Assembly (NCBI GenBank): GCA_005772895.1
Contig: SXIH01000057.1
Location: 1-40,868, forward strand
DNA from: Bacteroidota bacterium
Lineage (GTDB): Bacteria > Bacteroidota > Bacteroidia > 2-12-FULL-35-15
Direction of reading: 5' to 3'
Length of the DNA: 40,868 nt
Shown: piece by piece, positions 7,884 to 17,732 of the stretch
How the letters are laid out: each line of letters begins with the position of its first letter
Position numbering within the stretch: the stretch's first letter is position 1
Notes under the pieces: model-generated
The model's input: the letters and a program-made list of their open reading frames with translations, nothing else
The model's database searches: none
What the model was told of the DNA's origin: nothing
Translations under genes and position numbers: made by a program

Positions 7884-10685
7884 TTATTTAGCTATCACCA
7901 TTTTGTTTGTCTTTCTTCTCTTATCAGCAGTTAAACTATAGTAATAAATACCTGGTCTTAAATTTTTCTTATTAAATACAATAGAATGTTTTCCTCCCTG
8001 CATTGGTGAATTAACAAGCGTTTCCATCAATCTTCCATACGCATCCCAAATTTGTAAATTCACATTTGCTTTAGCATTTAGCGTAAACTCAATAGTTGTA
8101 TTATCTGCAACAGGATTAGGATAATTTGTCAATTGCAAATCATCTTTTGATGCTGCAATATCTTTCACAGTAACAATATCATTTACACTTGTAATATTTG
8201 TAGAATAAATTCCACTTGCATGTGTTGCTACAACTACTAATCCATCTGAGGTACGCGTATCAATCATATCACAAACAGAATTACCAATTGTATTTGTTCC
8301 TTGTTGAACCCAAACAGTAGCTGTTCCCATCAATGTATCTGTAGCATATAATCCAATACTTGTTGCTAATAAATAAACTGTCCCATCAGCAACATGGAGA
8401 ATACTTGCCCAACGCACAGAAGGGCTAGATATTGATGTCAAATCTAAGTTTCCTCCGGCTTTTGCCCAAGTTGTTCCACCATCTTCTGTATAAAAAACAC
8501 TGTTCAATCCATAGTTCGAAAAAGTAACGATTACCTTGTTTCCATCAAGTGGGTCAACAGCAATGCAGCTAACATAACCATTCGGGAATAACGCTGTAGT
8601 AGTTGTTGATGTAATATCTACCGGAGTTGGAGTCCCTACATTGGCATTGTCTACTCGATAAATTCTTTTTACATCCGTTCCATAATACACTCTGTTAGCC
8701 GGAGTTTTACAAGCCGTAACTGCAGTTATCATCGCGCTCCCCGGAACTGAATCTACAAACTGTGTCCAATTTGTAGAAATAGAATCCCAATTTCCAATCA
8801 TTGGAATGCCTGATAAATCATCGTTACGCCATAAATATTTTCCTCCAGCTACATACATGTAATTATTGTTGTTCGGATCAAGTGTATACGGATTTATAAA
8901 TTCCGGATTTTTTAATCCAATAGGATCTATACGAGCAAAGCTTGTAACGTTTCCTGCTCCATCCATTGTTGCTTTCATCATTTTTGCATTTTGAATAGAG
9001 AAATAATAATTGGATTGCCCATCTGCAATAGCACAATAAGAACCATCACCTCCACGGGGCTGAACCCAAGGAGTAGTTGGCGAAGCAGTATTGGTATACC
9101 AACTTCCATTATCCTGTGCTCCGGCTATAATAATATTGTTTCCCGGTGTTGCGTGATCAATTGCAACAGTATAAAACATGGAAGTTAAATACCCGTTGTT
9201 AAGCGATTGCCAAACTACTGCAGCTGCAGTATCATTCATAGTTTTAAAAACTCCACCATCGTTTGCGCTGTACATTATATCCGGATTGGATGGTGAAAAT
9301 TCTATACAATGTTGATCGGGATGGTGATTGGCGTAAGAGTTAATTACTGGCAATGCTGAAAATTGTTCGTATCCACCAATAAATGTGGTATTAACAGAAT
9401 CTTGAAAACCTGTAGTAGAACGATATAAATTTGTTCCACCAATGTAAACAACATTTGAGCTTCCCGGTTTTACTCTTACCACCATGTCGTAAGAACCTTG
9501 TACTCCCCATTTGTCAAACATTCCACCCGTAGCTGGTAAGTTCACTGATAAATCCTGCCAAGTTCCTCCTGCTCCTGCTCCACTTCCCGATACATATGTA
9601 TATTTCCAAAAGCTGTTCCACTCAGGTGTTCCTAAATAATTGTAAGTTACTTTTCCGAAACCGGGAGTGTTTGCTAAAAAGTAAACTTCGTTTTCGTTGT
9701 TGGGATTTATTCCTGCAACTATTCTATTATAAGCTGTTGGAAATCCTACAGGTAAAATATTTGTAAAAGCCGACCCTGAATCAGAACGCCAAATTCCTTT
9801 TTGTGTTCCGTCATCGCTACAAGTTGCATAAACAACTCCGGTTGAAGAAACCTGCACATCGGTAAAATAAGAACTACCACCAATAACTGTCGACCAAGAA
9901 GTTCCACCATTCAAACTTCTGGTGATTCCGCCATAAATTGCTGCATACACTTCTTCTATTGAATCGTTTGCCGAATTATCAATAGCCATATTCCAAACCA
10001 ATTGCCATCCTGTTGTAAAACCATTTGGATTTCCACTTGATGTTGCTGAAAGTGGCAACCAAGTCATTCCACCATCTGTTGATTTAAAAACTCCATCTCC
10101 TAAATAATAAGCTCCACTTCCACTGCTTGCCGAAGCACCATAAGCTTCACCACTTCCATAATACCAGGTATTTGTATGTGTTGTGCGTTTATCCTGAACC
10201 AAACAGGTTGCATTTTTTAATTGAGACAAAGTATTTGTTTGCGACCAAGATGTTCCGCCATTTGTTGAAATCCACATTCCACCGGAGCAAGAACCTGCCA
10301 ACAATCTGCTTTCATCACTTACATCAATCCCAAAAGCACGAGTCCTTCCGCCAACATTCCATGGTCCGCGATTGGTCATTGTTAAACTAGCCATACTTCT
10401 GTCTACTTGCAAATCGTTTGGTAAAGTTGCCGCATAAGCTAATTCTAACTGACGGATATTATCAGGAATTCTTCCGGTTGCCGGATCTGCTAAGCGGGAA
10501 ACTTCCCATTTCGATCTTTTGGATGCACCATGCACCATTCCTTCATCCGCAGAAACGATTTGTTTTTCAACTTCTGTTTTTTTGACTTGCTTTTTCTTTT
10601 TTACCGGGTCACCATTAGAAATAACTATTGCAAAGGCCGAGAAGGATAATACAATTGTAGAAATTAAAGTAAGTTTTGTTTTCAT
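7884..10685 (-). CDS. T9SS-secreted BNR/Asp-box beta-propeller protein
   Basis: This is a 933-residue exported protein. An N-terminal signal segment (about 1-24) is followed by a basic linker KKKKQVKK. Sialidase/VPS10-like Asp-box repeats follow, including STNGGTSW (140-147), STDGGMTW (202-209), SLNGGTSW (257-264) and TEDGGTTW near residue 745. Such repeats form one or more beta-propellers. No sialidase catalytic set was recognised, so an enzyme activity cannot be claimed. The last ~80 residues are a type A sorting domain: NYPNPVADNTTIEF, LQIWDAYGRL and LRPGIYYYSL, ending in KMVIAK. The protein is therefore predicted to cross the outer membrane by T9SS. The -7 candidate is TATATTTG (minus, 10717-10710). 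Confidence 0.88.
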   Translation of the reverse strand: MKTKLTLISTIVLSFSAFAIVISNGDPVKKKKQVKKTEVEKQIVSADEGMVHGASKRSKWEVSRLADPATGRIPDNIRQLELAYAATLPNDLQVDRSMASLTMTNRGPWNVGGRTRAFGIDVSDESRLLAGSCSGGMWISTNGGTSWSQTNTLSQLKNATCLVQDKRTTHTNTWYYGSGEAYGASASSGSGAYYLGDGVFKSTDGGMTWLPLSATSSGNPNGFTTGWQLVWNMAIDNSANDSIEEVYAAIYGGITRSLNGGTSWSTVIGGSSYFTDVQVSSTGVVYATCSDDGTQKGIWRSDSGSAFTNILPVGFPTAYNRIVAGINPNNENEVYFLANTPGFGKVTYNYLGTPEWNSFWKYTYVSGSGAGAGGTWQDLSVNLPATGGMFDKWGVQGSYDMVVRVKPGSSNVVYIGGTNLYRSTTGFQDSVNTTFIGGYEQFSALPVINSYANHHPDQHCIEFSPSNPDIMYSANDGGVFKTMNDTAAAVVWQSLNNGYLTSMFYTVAIDHATPGNNIIIAGAQDNGSWYTNTASPTTPWVQPRGGDGSYCAIADGQSNYYFSIQNAKMMKATMDGAGNVTSFARIDPIGLKNPEFINPYTLDPNNNNYMYVAGGKYLWRNDDLSGIPMIGNWDSISTNWTQFVDSVPGSAMITAVTACKTPANRVYYGTDVKRIYRVDNANVGTPTPVDITSTTTTALFPNGYVSCIAVDPLDGNKVIVTFSNYGLNSVFYTEDGGTTWAKAGGNLDLTSISSPSVRWASILHVADGTVYLLATSIGLYATDTLMGTATVWVQQGTNTIGNSVCDMIDTRTSDGLVVVATHASGIYSTNITSVNDIVTVKDIAASKDDLQLTNYPNPVADNTTIEFTLNAKANVNLQIWDAYGRLMETLVNSPMQGGKHSIVFNKKNLRPGIYYYSLTADKRRKTNKMVIAK

Positions 10686-10709
10686 TGAATTGGTAGTTTT
10701 TTAGGTAAT

Positions 10710-10717
10710 CAAATATA
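10710..10717 (-). promoter_or_regulatory. Putative -7 element of the BNR-repeat gene
   Basis: TATATTTG on the minus strand matches TAnnTTTG and lies 24 nt upstream of the ATG at 10685. No TTTG is present at -33. Confidence 0.4.
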
Positions 10718-10720
10718 ACA

Positions 10721-11206
10721 CTATTTATACTTCTTTTTCATCTGCTCTACAATTTCGAATGCGGCCGGACAAACATAAGTATTCTTAATAGTTAAATCGA
10801 GCAATTGATAAAAACGTTTTCTGTTTGTATGAGGGTATTCGCGACAAGCAGCAGGGCGGTCTTCGTAAATCAAGCAATAGTTTTCGGAATCTAAAAAAGC
10901 ACATGGCGCTTCATTTAAAACAAAATCGCCATCTTCATCTTTGTGTAAGTATTTGGAAATAAAATCGGAAGGTTTTACTCTTAATCTTCTTGAAATTCTA
11001 TCAATATCTCTGTCGTTAAAAATCGGACTGGTTGTTTTGCAACAGTTCGCACATTTCATACAATCAATTTTCTCAAATGCTTCATCGTGCAATTCGTGAA
11101 CAACATCATCCAAGTTGTTTGGTTTTTTTCTTTTTAAAACCTCAAACAATTTTTTAGTGTTGGTTTCTGCCAGTCGGGCTTGATTAGGTAGTTTTGATAA
11201 GTCCAT
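10721..11206 (-). CDS. YkgJ-family cysteine-cluster protein
   Basis: This 161-residue cytosolic protein belongs to the zinc- or iron-binding YkgJ/DUF3109-like family. The cluster is CMKCANCC at residues 49-56. It is followed by CAFLDSENYCLIYEDRPAACREYP, giving the usual spacing of the remaining cysteines, and another Cys in NTYVCPAAF. Function is not established in the family. The gene is divergent from the glycerophosphodiesterase. Its -7 box TAAGTTTG ends only 5 nt before the ATG, which suggests a very short or absent leader. Confidence 0.85.
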   Translation of the reverse strand: MDLSKLPNQARLAETNTKKLFEVLKRKKPNNLDDVVHELHDEAFEKIDCMKCANCCKTTSPIFNDRDIDRISRRLRVKPSDFISKYLHKDEDGDFVLNEAPCAFLDSENYCLIYEDRPAACREYPHTNRKRFYQLLDLTIKNTYVCPAAFEIVEQMKKKYK

Positions 11207-11211
11207 TGGTG

Positions 11212-11219
11212 CAAACTTA
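11212..11219 (-). promoter_or_regulatory. -7 element of the YkgJ-family gene, almost on the start codon
   Basis: TAAGTTTG on the minus strand matches TAnnTTTG exactly. Five bases separate it from the ATG at 11206. No clear TTTG at -33. Confidence 0.45.
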
Positions 11220-11241
11220 CAAAATTCTGATGGTTTCTTAG

Positions 11242-11249
11242 TACTTTCG
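11242..11249 (+). promoter_or_regulatory. -7-like element of the glycerophosphodiesterase gene
   Basis: TACTTTCG, one base off TAnnTTTG, ends 7 nt before the ATG at 11257. The same TACTTTCG form is found before pntA, which supports it. Confidence 0.4.
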
Positions 11250-11256
11250 TAAACGA

Positions 11257-12138
11257 ATGAAACAAGTACTCTTAATATTATTTCTATTCATTAATTTCTT
11301 TTCTTTCGGACAGAAAATTGAAATACACGCACATCGTGGATTCAGAGGCCACTTTCCGGAAAACACTTTAACTGCATTTAAAGAAGCAATTAAAACAGGA
11401 GCAGATTATATTGAATTAGATGTAATCATTTCAAAAGATTCACAAGTTGTAGTTTCACATGAACCTTGGTTCAATCCAAACACTTGTACATCTCCGGAAG
11501 GCAATGCAATTACAAAACGATCAAAAAACAATCTTCACAAATTAACATATTCCGAAATTAAAAAATACGATTGTGGGAAAAGGGGAAATAAAAAATTTCC
11601 ACAACAGGCAAAATTGGCGGAATACAAACCATTGTTATCTGAAGTAATTGAAAAGATGGAAACGTTTACTAAGGACAATAATCTACCTCCAATAAAATAC
11701 AACATCGAAATAAAGAACAATAAATTCGGAGATGGAAAATATCATTCCGATACAAAAGTCACAGTCGCACTTATTTATAATGAAATAAAAAAATTTAGCA
11801 TCAACAACCGCATCCTGATTCAGAGTTTTGATGTGAGATGCTTAAAAGAAATTCACAAAATAAATTCTGAATTAAAAATTGGTTTGCTAGTCGCCAATTT
11901 CACATCCGTAAAACTCAACATTAGTAAATTAGGATTTACGCCTTATTGCTATAATCCAAATTCTAAAATATGTAAACAAAAAACCATTGAGCAAGCCCAC
12001 AAATTGGGTTGTAAAGTAATTGTGTGGACAGTGAATTCCGAAAAGGAAATGAAAAAGTTTATCGACTTGGGAGTGGATGGGATTATTACGGATTATCCTA
12101 ATATTGCCAGTCAAACAAAGTCGACCTCTGTTCATTAG
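11257..12138 (+). CDS. Secreted glycerophosphodiester phosphodiesterase
   Basis: This enzyme hydrolyses glycerophosphodiesters to glycerol-3-phosphate and an alcohol. The 293-residue protein has a signal peptide (about 1-18, ending FSFGQ), so it acts outside the cytosol. The GDPD TIM-barrel signature is intact: HAHRG (His26, Arg27), PENT (Glu35), YIELDV (Glu53, Asp55), His68 in VVSHEP, then EIKN and a C-terminal VIVWTVN and VDGIITDYP. All expected metal and catalytic residues are present. It could be GlpQ-like or a lipid-specific phosphodiesterase; the substrate cannot be fixed from sequence. Confidence 0.9.
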   Translation: MKQVLLILFLFINFFSFGQKIEIHAHRGFRGHFPENTLTAFKEAIKTGADYIELDVIISKDSQVVVSHEPWFNPNTCTSPEGNAITKRSKNNLHKLTYSEIKKYDCGKRGNKKFPQQAKLAEYKPLLSEVIEKMETFTKDNNLPPIKYNIEIKNNKFGDGKYHSDTKVTVALIYNEIKKFSINNRILIQSFDVRCLKEIHKINSELKIGLLVANFTSVKLNISKLGFTPYCYNPNSKICKQKTIEQAHKLGCKVIVWTVNSEKEMKKFIDLGVDGIITDYPNIASQTKSTSVH

Positions 12139-12177
12139 TATTGAAATTCAGGTCATTAATTACGTAATCCCCGTTTT

Positions 12178-12209
12178 TTTGGATAGTAAACATTATTTTA
12201 TTACTTTCG
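12178..12209 (+). promoter_or_regulatory. Promoter of the pntAB operon
   Basis: TTTG (12178-12181), 20 nt, then TACTTTCG (12202-12209). This is within one base of the Bacteroidota consensus and leaves a leader of about 40 nt before the pntA ATG. Confidence 0.6.
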
Positions 12210-12255
12210 GAACGCAAAAAATTTTGTTCATCAAAAACAAATAAATAGATTAAAT

Positions 12256-13800
12256 ATGAAGGTAGGAATTCCATCGGAAATTTTTCCAAATGAATTAAGA
12301 GTCGCGGCTACTCCAAAAACCGTTAAACGACTCCAAAAGCAAGGCTTTGAAGTTTATATTCAAAAAGGTGCCGGAGCAAAAGCCAATTTTTCGGATAAAG
12401 ATTTTGAAGAAGCAGGGGCAAAAATTGTAGCTACTGCTGCCGATATTTATGGAAGCTCTGACATTGTCCTTAAAGTTAAGGAGCCATCCATGGAAGAAGT
12501 GGACATGATGAAAGAAGGTTTGGTAACACTTAGTTACTTATGGCCAGCTCAAAATCAACCTTTGCTTCAAAAATTAGCAGATAAAAAAGTAAATGCCATT
12601 GCAATGGATGCGATTCCCCGTATTTCCAGAGCACAAAAAATGGATGTGTTATCATCTATGGCAAACATTGCAGGATATAGAGCCGTAATCGAAGGTTCAT
12701 TTCATTTCGGAAGATTTTTAAACGGACAAATTACTGCCGCAGGAAAAGTAGAACCTGCAAAAGTTTTGGTGATTGGTGCTGGTGTTGCTGGTTTAGCTTC
12801 TATTGGAGCAGCCAACTCATTAGGTGCAATTGTTCGTGCATTTGATACACGTAAAGAAGTTGCTGAACAAATCGAATCGATGGGTGCAACATTCCTTACT
12901 GTAGAAATTGAAGAAGACGGAGCAACATCATCCGGTTACTCAAAAGAAATGAGTAAAGAGTTTATTGAAGCGGAGATGAAATTGTTTTTAGAACAAGCAA
13001 AAGAAGTTGACATTGTAATTACTACTGCACAAATTCCGGGTAGACCAGCACCAAAATTATGGATGGATTATCACGTAGATGCAATGAAACCAGGTTCGGT
13101 AGTTGTGGATTTAGCAGCAGCTACAGGAGGTAACTGTATGTATACTAAAAACGGAGAAGTATATACAACTCCAAATGGTGTTACTATCGTTGGTAAATTA
13201 AATCAACTTCCTACACAAGCATCACAATTATACGGAAACAACTTGTGTCACTTATTAGATGACATGGGGAAAGCAGAAAAATGGAAAATTGATATGGAAG
13301 ATGCTGTTGTGTCGAGAGCAATGGTAACTCATAACGGAAAAATTAATTGGCCTCCTGCACCACTTCCTGTTAGTCCGACCGCTGGTGGAAAACCAAAAGT
13401 TGTTCCTCCTACAGAAGCAGAAACAAAAGCAACTGCAGAAGCAGCAGCAAAAAAAGCAACTACATCCATGGTTATTACTTTGGCAGTAGTTGGAGCAATG
13501 CTTTTTGTAGTTGGTAAATATGCACCAAGTGATTTCATTCAACATTTCACGGTGTTTGTGTTATCGATATTTGTCGGATGGCAATTAATCACCAACGTTG
13601 CACATGCTTTGCATACTCCATTAATGGCTGTAACAAATGCTATCAGCGGAATTATTGTTGTGGGTGGTTTATTACAGACTACAAATGATATCAAAAATCC
13701 AATGACCATTATAGCAGGTATTGCTATTTTGATTGCCAGCATTAATATTGTTGGTGGATTCTTTGTGACACACCGTATGTTGAAAATGTTTAAAAAATAA
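12256..13800 (+). CDS. pntA: NAD(P) transhydrogenase subunit alpha (Re/Si-specific)
   Basis: PntA with PntB couples proton re-entry to hydride transfer from NADH to NADP+, supplying NADPH at the inner membrane. The 514-residue protein is a full-length E. coli-type alpha subunit. It has an NAD-binding domain I (1-380) with the alanine-dehydrogenase-like start [20 protein letters not shown] and [19 protein letters not shown] Pro/Ala/Lys/Glu-rich linker (about 375-400) follows, then a membrane domain (about 402-514) with four helices. Many Bacteroidota split this subunit; here it is fused. pntB follows 42 bp downstream. Confidence 0.95.
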   Translation: MKVGIPSEIFPNELRVAATPKTVKRLQKQGFEVYIQKGAGAKANFSDKDFEEAGAKIVATAADIYGSSDIVLKVKEPSMEEVDMMKEGLVTLSYLWPAQNQPLLQKLADKKVNAIAMDAIPRISRAQKMDVLSSMANIAGYRAVIEGSFHFGRFLNGQITAAGKVEPAKVLVIGAGVAGLASIGAANSLGAIVRAFDTRKEVAEQIESMGATFLTVEIEEDGATSSGYSKEMSKEFIEAEMKLFLEQAKEVDIVITTAQIPGRPAPKLWMDYHVDAMKPGSVVVDLAAATGGNCMYTKNGEVYTTPNGVTIVGKLNQLPTQASQLYGNNLCHLLDDMGKAEKWKIDMEDAVVSRAMVTHNGKINWPPAPLPVSPTAGGKPKVVPPTEAETKATAEAAAKKATTSMVITLAVVGAMLFVVGKYAPSDFIQHFTVFVLSIFVGWQLITNVAHALHTPLMAVTNAISGIIVVGGLLQTTNDIKNPMTIIAGIAILIASINIVGGFFVTHRMLKMFKK

Positions 13801-13842
13801 GCAGCCACATATATTGGTTGATAATAGATAAAAAAAGAAATT

Positions 13843-15246
13843 ATGATTGAAATAGCAAAAGAAATTCAAACAGCAGCATATTTATTTGCAAGTATTCTGT
13901 TCATTTTAAGTTTAGGAGGATTAGCCTCTCAGGAATCTGCAAAACGTGGAGTTATCTACGGAATTGTAGGTATGATTGTAGCAATCATTGCTACCGTTTT
14001 AGGACAAGGCGTTGAAGGACATGTTTATATTATCGGAGCAATTGCAATTGCTTCTTTAATTGGTATCATGGTCGCACGCAAAGTGGAAATGACTTCCATG
14101 CCACAGTTGGTTGCTATCCTTCACAGTTTTGTGGGAATGGCAGCAGTGTTGGTTGGTTTCGGTTCTTATATGGATCCTGAAACACAAAAACTAACAGGTG
14201 CTGCACACATGATTCACTTGGTAGAAGTTTTTGTAGGAATTTTTATTGGTGCAATTACATTCACTGGTTCTATTGTTGCATGGGGAAAATTAGATGGAAA
14301 GATTCCTTCTAAACCATGGGCATTCAAAGGACTTCAAACTATGAATTTATTGTTGCTTGGAGGATGTACTGTTTTAGGAGTGTTTTTCTGTAAAGCACAC
14401 GGAACTGATGGAATGCTTCCTTTGTTAATCATGACAGCCATTGCATCTTTCATTGGAATTGTATTGGTAATGGCAATTGGTGGTGGAGATATGCCGGTTG
14501 TTGTTTCTATGTTGAACTCTTATTCAGGTTGGGCAGCATCTGCAGCAGGATTTATGTTAGGAAACGATTTATTAATTGTAACGGGTGCACTTGTTGGAAG
14601 TTCCGGAGCAATTCTTTCAATGCACATGTGTCACGCGATGAACCGTTCTTTCTTCGCTGTAATTTTTGCGAATGCTACTGCATCATCATCACAAGGTGGA
14701 GAGAAAAAAGCTATTGAAGGAGAAGTAACTGCATTGAATCACGAAGAAGTTGCAACATTATTAAAAGAAGCAAAATCTGTAGTAATTGTTCCGGGTTACG
14801 GAATGGCAGTTGCAAAAGCACAATATCCAATTTACGATATGGTACAAACATTACGTAAAGCAGGAAAAAATGTACGTTTTGCCATTCACCCTGTTGCCGG
14901 TCGTTTACCAGGACACATGAACGTATTGTTGGCGGAAGCAAATGTTCCTTACGATATCGTTTTGGAAATGGACGAAATAAATGAAGATATGCCAGAGACA
15001 GATGTTGTCATGGTGATTGGAGCAAACGATGTTGTTAATCCAAGTGCACAAGATGATCCTGCAAGTTCTATTTATGGAATGCCGGTAATTGAAGTTTGGA
15101 AAGCAGAAAAAGTAATTATTATGAAACGTTCTATGTCGGCTGGTTATTCAGGCGAAGACAATCCATTATTCTACAAATCAAATTCAGAAATGCTTTATGG
15201 TGATGCGAAAGTGAGTGTGGAGAAGTTGTTGTCGTTTATAAAGTAA
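13843..15246 (+). CDS. pntB: NAD(P) transhydrogenase subunit beta
   Basis: This is the beta subunit of the proton-translocating transhydrogenase. The 467-residue protein has a membrane domain II of about eight or nine helices (residues 8-265), then the NADP-binding domain III (about 285-467) with [34 protein letters not shown] and the NADP-loop [12 protein letters not shown]. Length and motifs match E. coli PntB (462). It is transcribed with pntA and closed by a strong terminator. Confidence 0.95.
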   Translation: MIEIAKEIQTAAYLFASILFILSLGGLASQESAKRGVIYGIVGMIVAIIATVLGQGVEGHVYIIGAIAIASLIGIMVARKVEMTSMPQLVAILHSFVGMAAVLVGFGSYMDPETQKLTGAAHMIHLVEVFVGIFIGAITFTGSIVAWGKLDGKIPSKPWAFKGLQTMNLLLLGGCTVLGVFFCKAHGTDGMLPLLIMTAIASFIGIVLVMAIGGGDMPVVVSMLNSYSGWAASAAGFMLGNDLLIVTGALVGSSGAILSMHMCHAMNRSFFAVIFANATASSSQGGEKKAIEGEVTALNHEEVATLLKEAKSVVIVPGYGMAVAKAQYPIYDMVQTLRKAGKNVRFAIHPVAGRLPGHMNVLLAEANVPYDIVLEMDEINEDMPETDVVMVIGANDVVNPSAQDDPASSIYGMPVIEVWKAEKVIIMKRSMSAGYSGEDNPLFYKSNSEMLYGDAKVSVEKLLSFIK

Positions 15247-15272
15247 AACGTTATTAGTAAATTTTAATAGTA

Positions 15273-15307
15273 AAACGTCCAGAGTAAAACCTCTGGACGT
15301 TTTTTTA
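15273..15307 (+). terminator. Intrinsic terminator of pntAB
   Basis: AAACGTCCAGAG and CTCTGGACGTTT form a 12-bp perfect stem around a short loop, followed by a T-run to 15307. The next gene's ATG is only 18 bp beyond it. Confidence 0.9.
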
Positions 15308-15324
15308 TTTTGTATATTTATATC

Positions 15325-15756
15325 ATGGCAGATTTGTTTCATTATTTCCCTGTAAATGCTCCAATTGAAAAAGTATTTAAAAGTATTTCAACACCGAAAG
15401 GATTAGACACATGGTGGAGCAAAAGTTCGAGTGGCAGACCTGAAATTGGAGCACATTACCAACTTTCTTTTGGACCTGAGTATAACTGGACAGCTATAGT
15501 AACCATATATATTCCCAACAATGAATTTGAATTGCAATTCACTGACTCTGATACAGACTGGAATACCAGTAAAGTAGGCTTTATGCTTAAAAACAAAAAT
15601 AGTCTTACTGAAATTCATTTTTATCATACAGGCTGGAAGGAAGACAACGAACATTTCAGAATCTCCAACTATTGTTGGGCAATGTATTTAAGAATATTAA
15701 AACGCAATTTAGAATTTGGCGAAGAAGTTCCTTATGAAGATAGATTAAATGTATAA
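15325..15756 (+). CDS. SRPBCC/AHSA1-like domain protein 1
   Basis: This 143-residue START/Bet v1-fold protein begins MADLFHYFPVNAPIEKVFKS and carries TPKGLDTWWS, the conserved helix of AHSA1-type SRPBCC domains, and a C-terminal helix after FYHTGWKEDNEHF. Such domains bind hydrophobic ligands in a cavity, but no ligand is known for this group. The start is ATG 15325; an in-frame TTG at 15310 lies in the terminator tail and is unlikely. A TATTTTG motif sits just before the start. It is followed 15 bp later by the DUF1801 gene, forming a three-gene operon to 16475. Confidence 0.82.
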   Translation: MADLFHYFPVNAPIEKVFKSISTPKGLDTWWSKSSSGRPEIGAHYQLSFGPEYNWTAIVTIYIPNNEFELQFTDSDTDWNTSKVGFMLKNKNSLTEIHFYHTGWKEDNEHFRISNYCWAMYLRILKRNLEFGEEVPYEDRLNV

Positions 15757-15771
15757 ATATAAAAATTGAAA

Positions 15772-16164
15772 ATGAACAAAGACATCAAAGGATACAACAA
15801 ATCGCAAACAACAGCAGACAAAAAAATCTGTGATTTGTTGGCAACAATTATTGACGAAAATTTGCCTAAAGCAGAAAACAAAGTCTGGCATGCTCATCCT
15901 GTTTGGTTTTTGGATGGCAACCCTATTGTCGGTTACAGCAAACAAAAAGCAGGTTGGCGCTTGATGTTTTGGAGTGGTGCCGATTTTGAAGAAGATAAAT
16001 TAGATGTAGTTGGTGGAAAATTTAAAGATGCTTCTATTTTTTATAATTCAGTTGATGAAATAAATGCAAAAGATTTAAAACGCTGGTTAAAAAAATCCAA
16101 GACCATTCAATGGGATTATAAAAATATAGTGAAACGAAAAGGAGTTTTGGAGAGATTGAAGTAG
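15772..16164 (+). CDS. DUF1801 (YdhG/YjbR-like) domain protein
   Basis: This small cytosolic protein of 130 residues has the DUF1801 pattern. A helical N-terminus, KICDLLATIIDENLPKAE, is followed by a beta-rich core, VWHAHPVWFLDGNPIVGYS, then GWRLMFWSGADF. The C-terminal helix is basic. DUF1801 proteins often occur beside SRPBCC and DUF1905 proteins, as they do here. Function is unknown. The ATG at 15772 was preferred over an in-frame TTG six bases upstream. Confidence 0.75.
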   Translation: MNKDIKGYNKSQTTADKKICDLLATIIDENLPKAENKVWHAHPVWFLDGNPIVGYSKQKAGWRLMFWSGADFEEDKLDVVGGKFKDASIFYNSVDEINAKDLKRWLKKSKTIQWDYKNIVKRKGVLERLK

Positions 16165-16172
16165 GTATAAGT

Positions 16173-16475
16173 ATGAGAAGCAAAGGAATAAAATACCCAT
16201 TTACAACAGAAATATGGAAATACCAAGCACCAGGTGGTTGGCACTTTGCTTCCTTGCCACAAAAATTATCAAAAGAAATAAGAGAAAATCTTAAATGGCA
16301 AGAAGAAGGTTGGGGCCGTTTAAAAGCTATTGCAGAAATTGGTAACAGCGAATGGGAAACTGCTATTTGGTTTGACACAAAAAAGAATACTTATTTACTT
16401 CCTATAAAAGCAGATATCCGAAAAAAAGAAAAACTGCAAGAGGGAGATAAAAAAAAGATAATTGTTTGGATATAA
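16173..16475 (+). CDS. DUF1905 domain protein
   Basis: This 100-residue protein begins with the DUF1905 pattern FTTEIWKYQAPGGWHFASLP. The segment GWGRLKAIAEIGNSEWETAIWFDTKKNTYLLPIKADIRKKEKLQEGD follows in several parts, ending in a DDK-like IIVWI strand. The fold is a small beta-barrel with no known activity. It starts 8 bp after the DUF1801 stop and is the last gene of that operon. Confidence 0.78.
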   Translation: MRSKGIKYPFTTEIWKYQAPGGWHFASLPQKLSKEIRENLKWQEEGWGRLKAIAEIGNSEWETAIWFDTKKNTYLLPIKADIRKKEKLQEGDKKKIIVWI

Positions 16476-16541
16476 TTCTGAAAAGCAAAAAATTCCAAGA
16501 AGACATTAAACCTTTCTCCTATTTGACAATCCAACAGATGC

Positions 16542-17618
16542 ATGAAAAAATTACTACTCATAATTTTAAACATCATAATAGGGCTAAGCACTGTTCAAGC
16601 ACAATTATCAGGACCAGCGCAAATTCTTTATGATTCAGCTTTTGCTCAAGATCCATCTCTTGTAACTTATGCTTCAACAAACGGAGCACAAATTTTTTCT
16701 ACTCCTGACAGTAGCTCTTTTTATATTCAATGGTTTCCAACTGGTGCAACACCAAATACAACACCACTCATAGTAAGTTTACATGGTTCTCATTGCAATG
16801 CATTTATGGAATTCAAAAGCTGGCATCCACAAGCACAATTACACGGCTGTGGAATAATTGCTCTTCAATGGAACCGCTACAACCCAAACCCTCCCTTAGA
16901 TTATTTTCCTGACGATACACTTTATAACTATATTGACACTTCATTAACAAGAATTAATTATCCTTCAAACAAAGCATTTTTGCATGGTTTTAGTCGCGGC
17001 TCTGCCCGTTCGTATGCAATGATTTTAAAAGACATTTTAAGTGGGAACAATTATTTTTGTACTACCATTTCAAATTCCGGTGATGCGGACTTAGCTTACC
17101 CATTATATGATTCAATTGACAATGGTGATTTTGGTTTTACACCGTTTGCCGGCAAGCACTGGAATTTATTTTGCGGTGCAAATGATACAACAGTAGGTTG
17201 CGTAAAAATGAATAACACGTACAACTGGCTTCAGTCAAAAGGCGCTACTATAGATATTTTCATTCAAGACCCGATATTAGATCACAATGGATTTCAACTT
17301 CCTTCCAGTTCTGCTTACAAGGATAGTATCTTAGATAACTATCTGAATTGTTACAACGGGACTTTGGCTATTGACGAAACTCCGGATGAAAATTCAATAA
17401 GTATTTTCCCGAATCCTTCTACTGGAATGTTTACTATCGAAAGTAGTACATATAAAATAGAAAGCATTAAGGTTCAGAATGCATTAGGTAAAGTGGTTTA
17501 TCTATCCGCTTCTCCTATTTCATCTATAAATTTAAATGGCTTAGCAAAAGGAATCTATTTCCTGCACCTAAAAACTGAGAACAAACAACTATTGAATAAA
17601 AAAGTAATCATTCAATAA
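16542..17618 (+). CDS. T9SS-secreted alpha/beta-hydrolase-like protein
   Basis: This 358-residue exported protein has a signal peptide (1-20, ending VQA). The region 65-275 resembles alpha/beta hydrolases of the PHB-depolymerase/esterase type. It has the oxyanion strand SLHGSH (79-84), nucleophile elbow GFSRGS (Ser151) and a late DHNGF that could supply the catalytic His248. Asp214 in GANDTT is a candidate acid. The C-terminus (about 280-358) is a type A sorting domain with ISIFPNPSTGMFTI and LAKGIYFLHL. It interrupts the run of SRPBCC genes on the same strand. The substrate is unknown. Confidence 0.75.
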   Translation: MKKLLLIILNIIIGLSTVQAQLSGPAQILYDSAFAQDPSLVTYASTNGAQIFSTPDSSSFYIQWFPTGATPNTTPLIVSLHGSHCNAFMEFKSWHPQAQLHGCGIIALQWNRYNPNPPLDYFPDDTLYNYIDTSLTRINYPSNKAFLHGFSRGSARSYAMILKDILSGNNYFCTTISNSGDADLAYPLYDSIDNGDFGFTPFAGKHWNLFCGANDTTVGCVKMNNTYNWLQSKGATIDIFIQDPILDHNGFQLPSSSAYKDSILDNYLNCYNGTLAIDETPDENSISIFPNPSTGMFTIESSTYKIESIKVQNALGKVVYLSASPISSINLNGLAKGIYFLHLKTENKQLLNKKVIIQ

Positions 17619-17655
17619 GATAACCCTTTCCTTTCAATAATTTTTTTCAAAAAAA

Positions 17656-17686
17656 TTTGCCAATTAAAAAAATGTGTTTAAATTTG
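17656..17686 (+). promoter_or_regulatory. Consensus promoter of the arsR-SRPBCC operon
   Basis: TTTG (17656-17659), exactly 19 nt, then TAAATTTG (17679-17686). This is a perfect TTTG-N19-TAnnTTTG match, 46 nt before the ArsR start. Confidence 0.8.
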
Positions 17687-17701
17687 TAACCGATTGGTTA
17701 C
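17686..17701. promoter_or_regulatory. Inverted-repeat operator, probable ArsR binding site
   Basis: GTAACC-GATT-GGTTAC is a perfect 6-bp inverted repeat with a 4-bp spacer. It shares its first base with the last base of the -7 box and covers the expected transcription start. The position is ideal for autorepression by the ArsR protein encoded 31 bp downstream. Confidence 0.7.
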
Positions 17702-17732
17702 ATATTAATATTGAGCCGATATTACAAAACAA

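Noticed and set aside
7884..10685. Sialidase
   Set aside because: Asp-box repeats are present, but no Arg triad or other catalytic set could be identified, so only a beta-propeller is supported.
13255..13869. Several open frames antisense to pntA
   Set aside because: They are rich in Cys, Phe and Asn, have no start context and are shadows of the strongly coding pntA frame.
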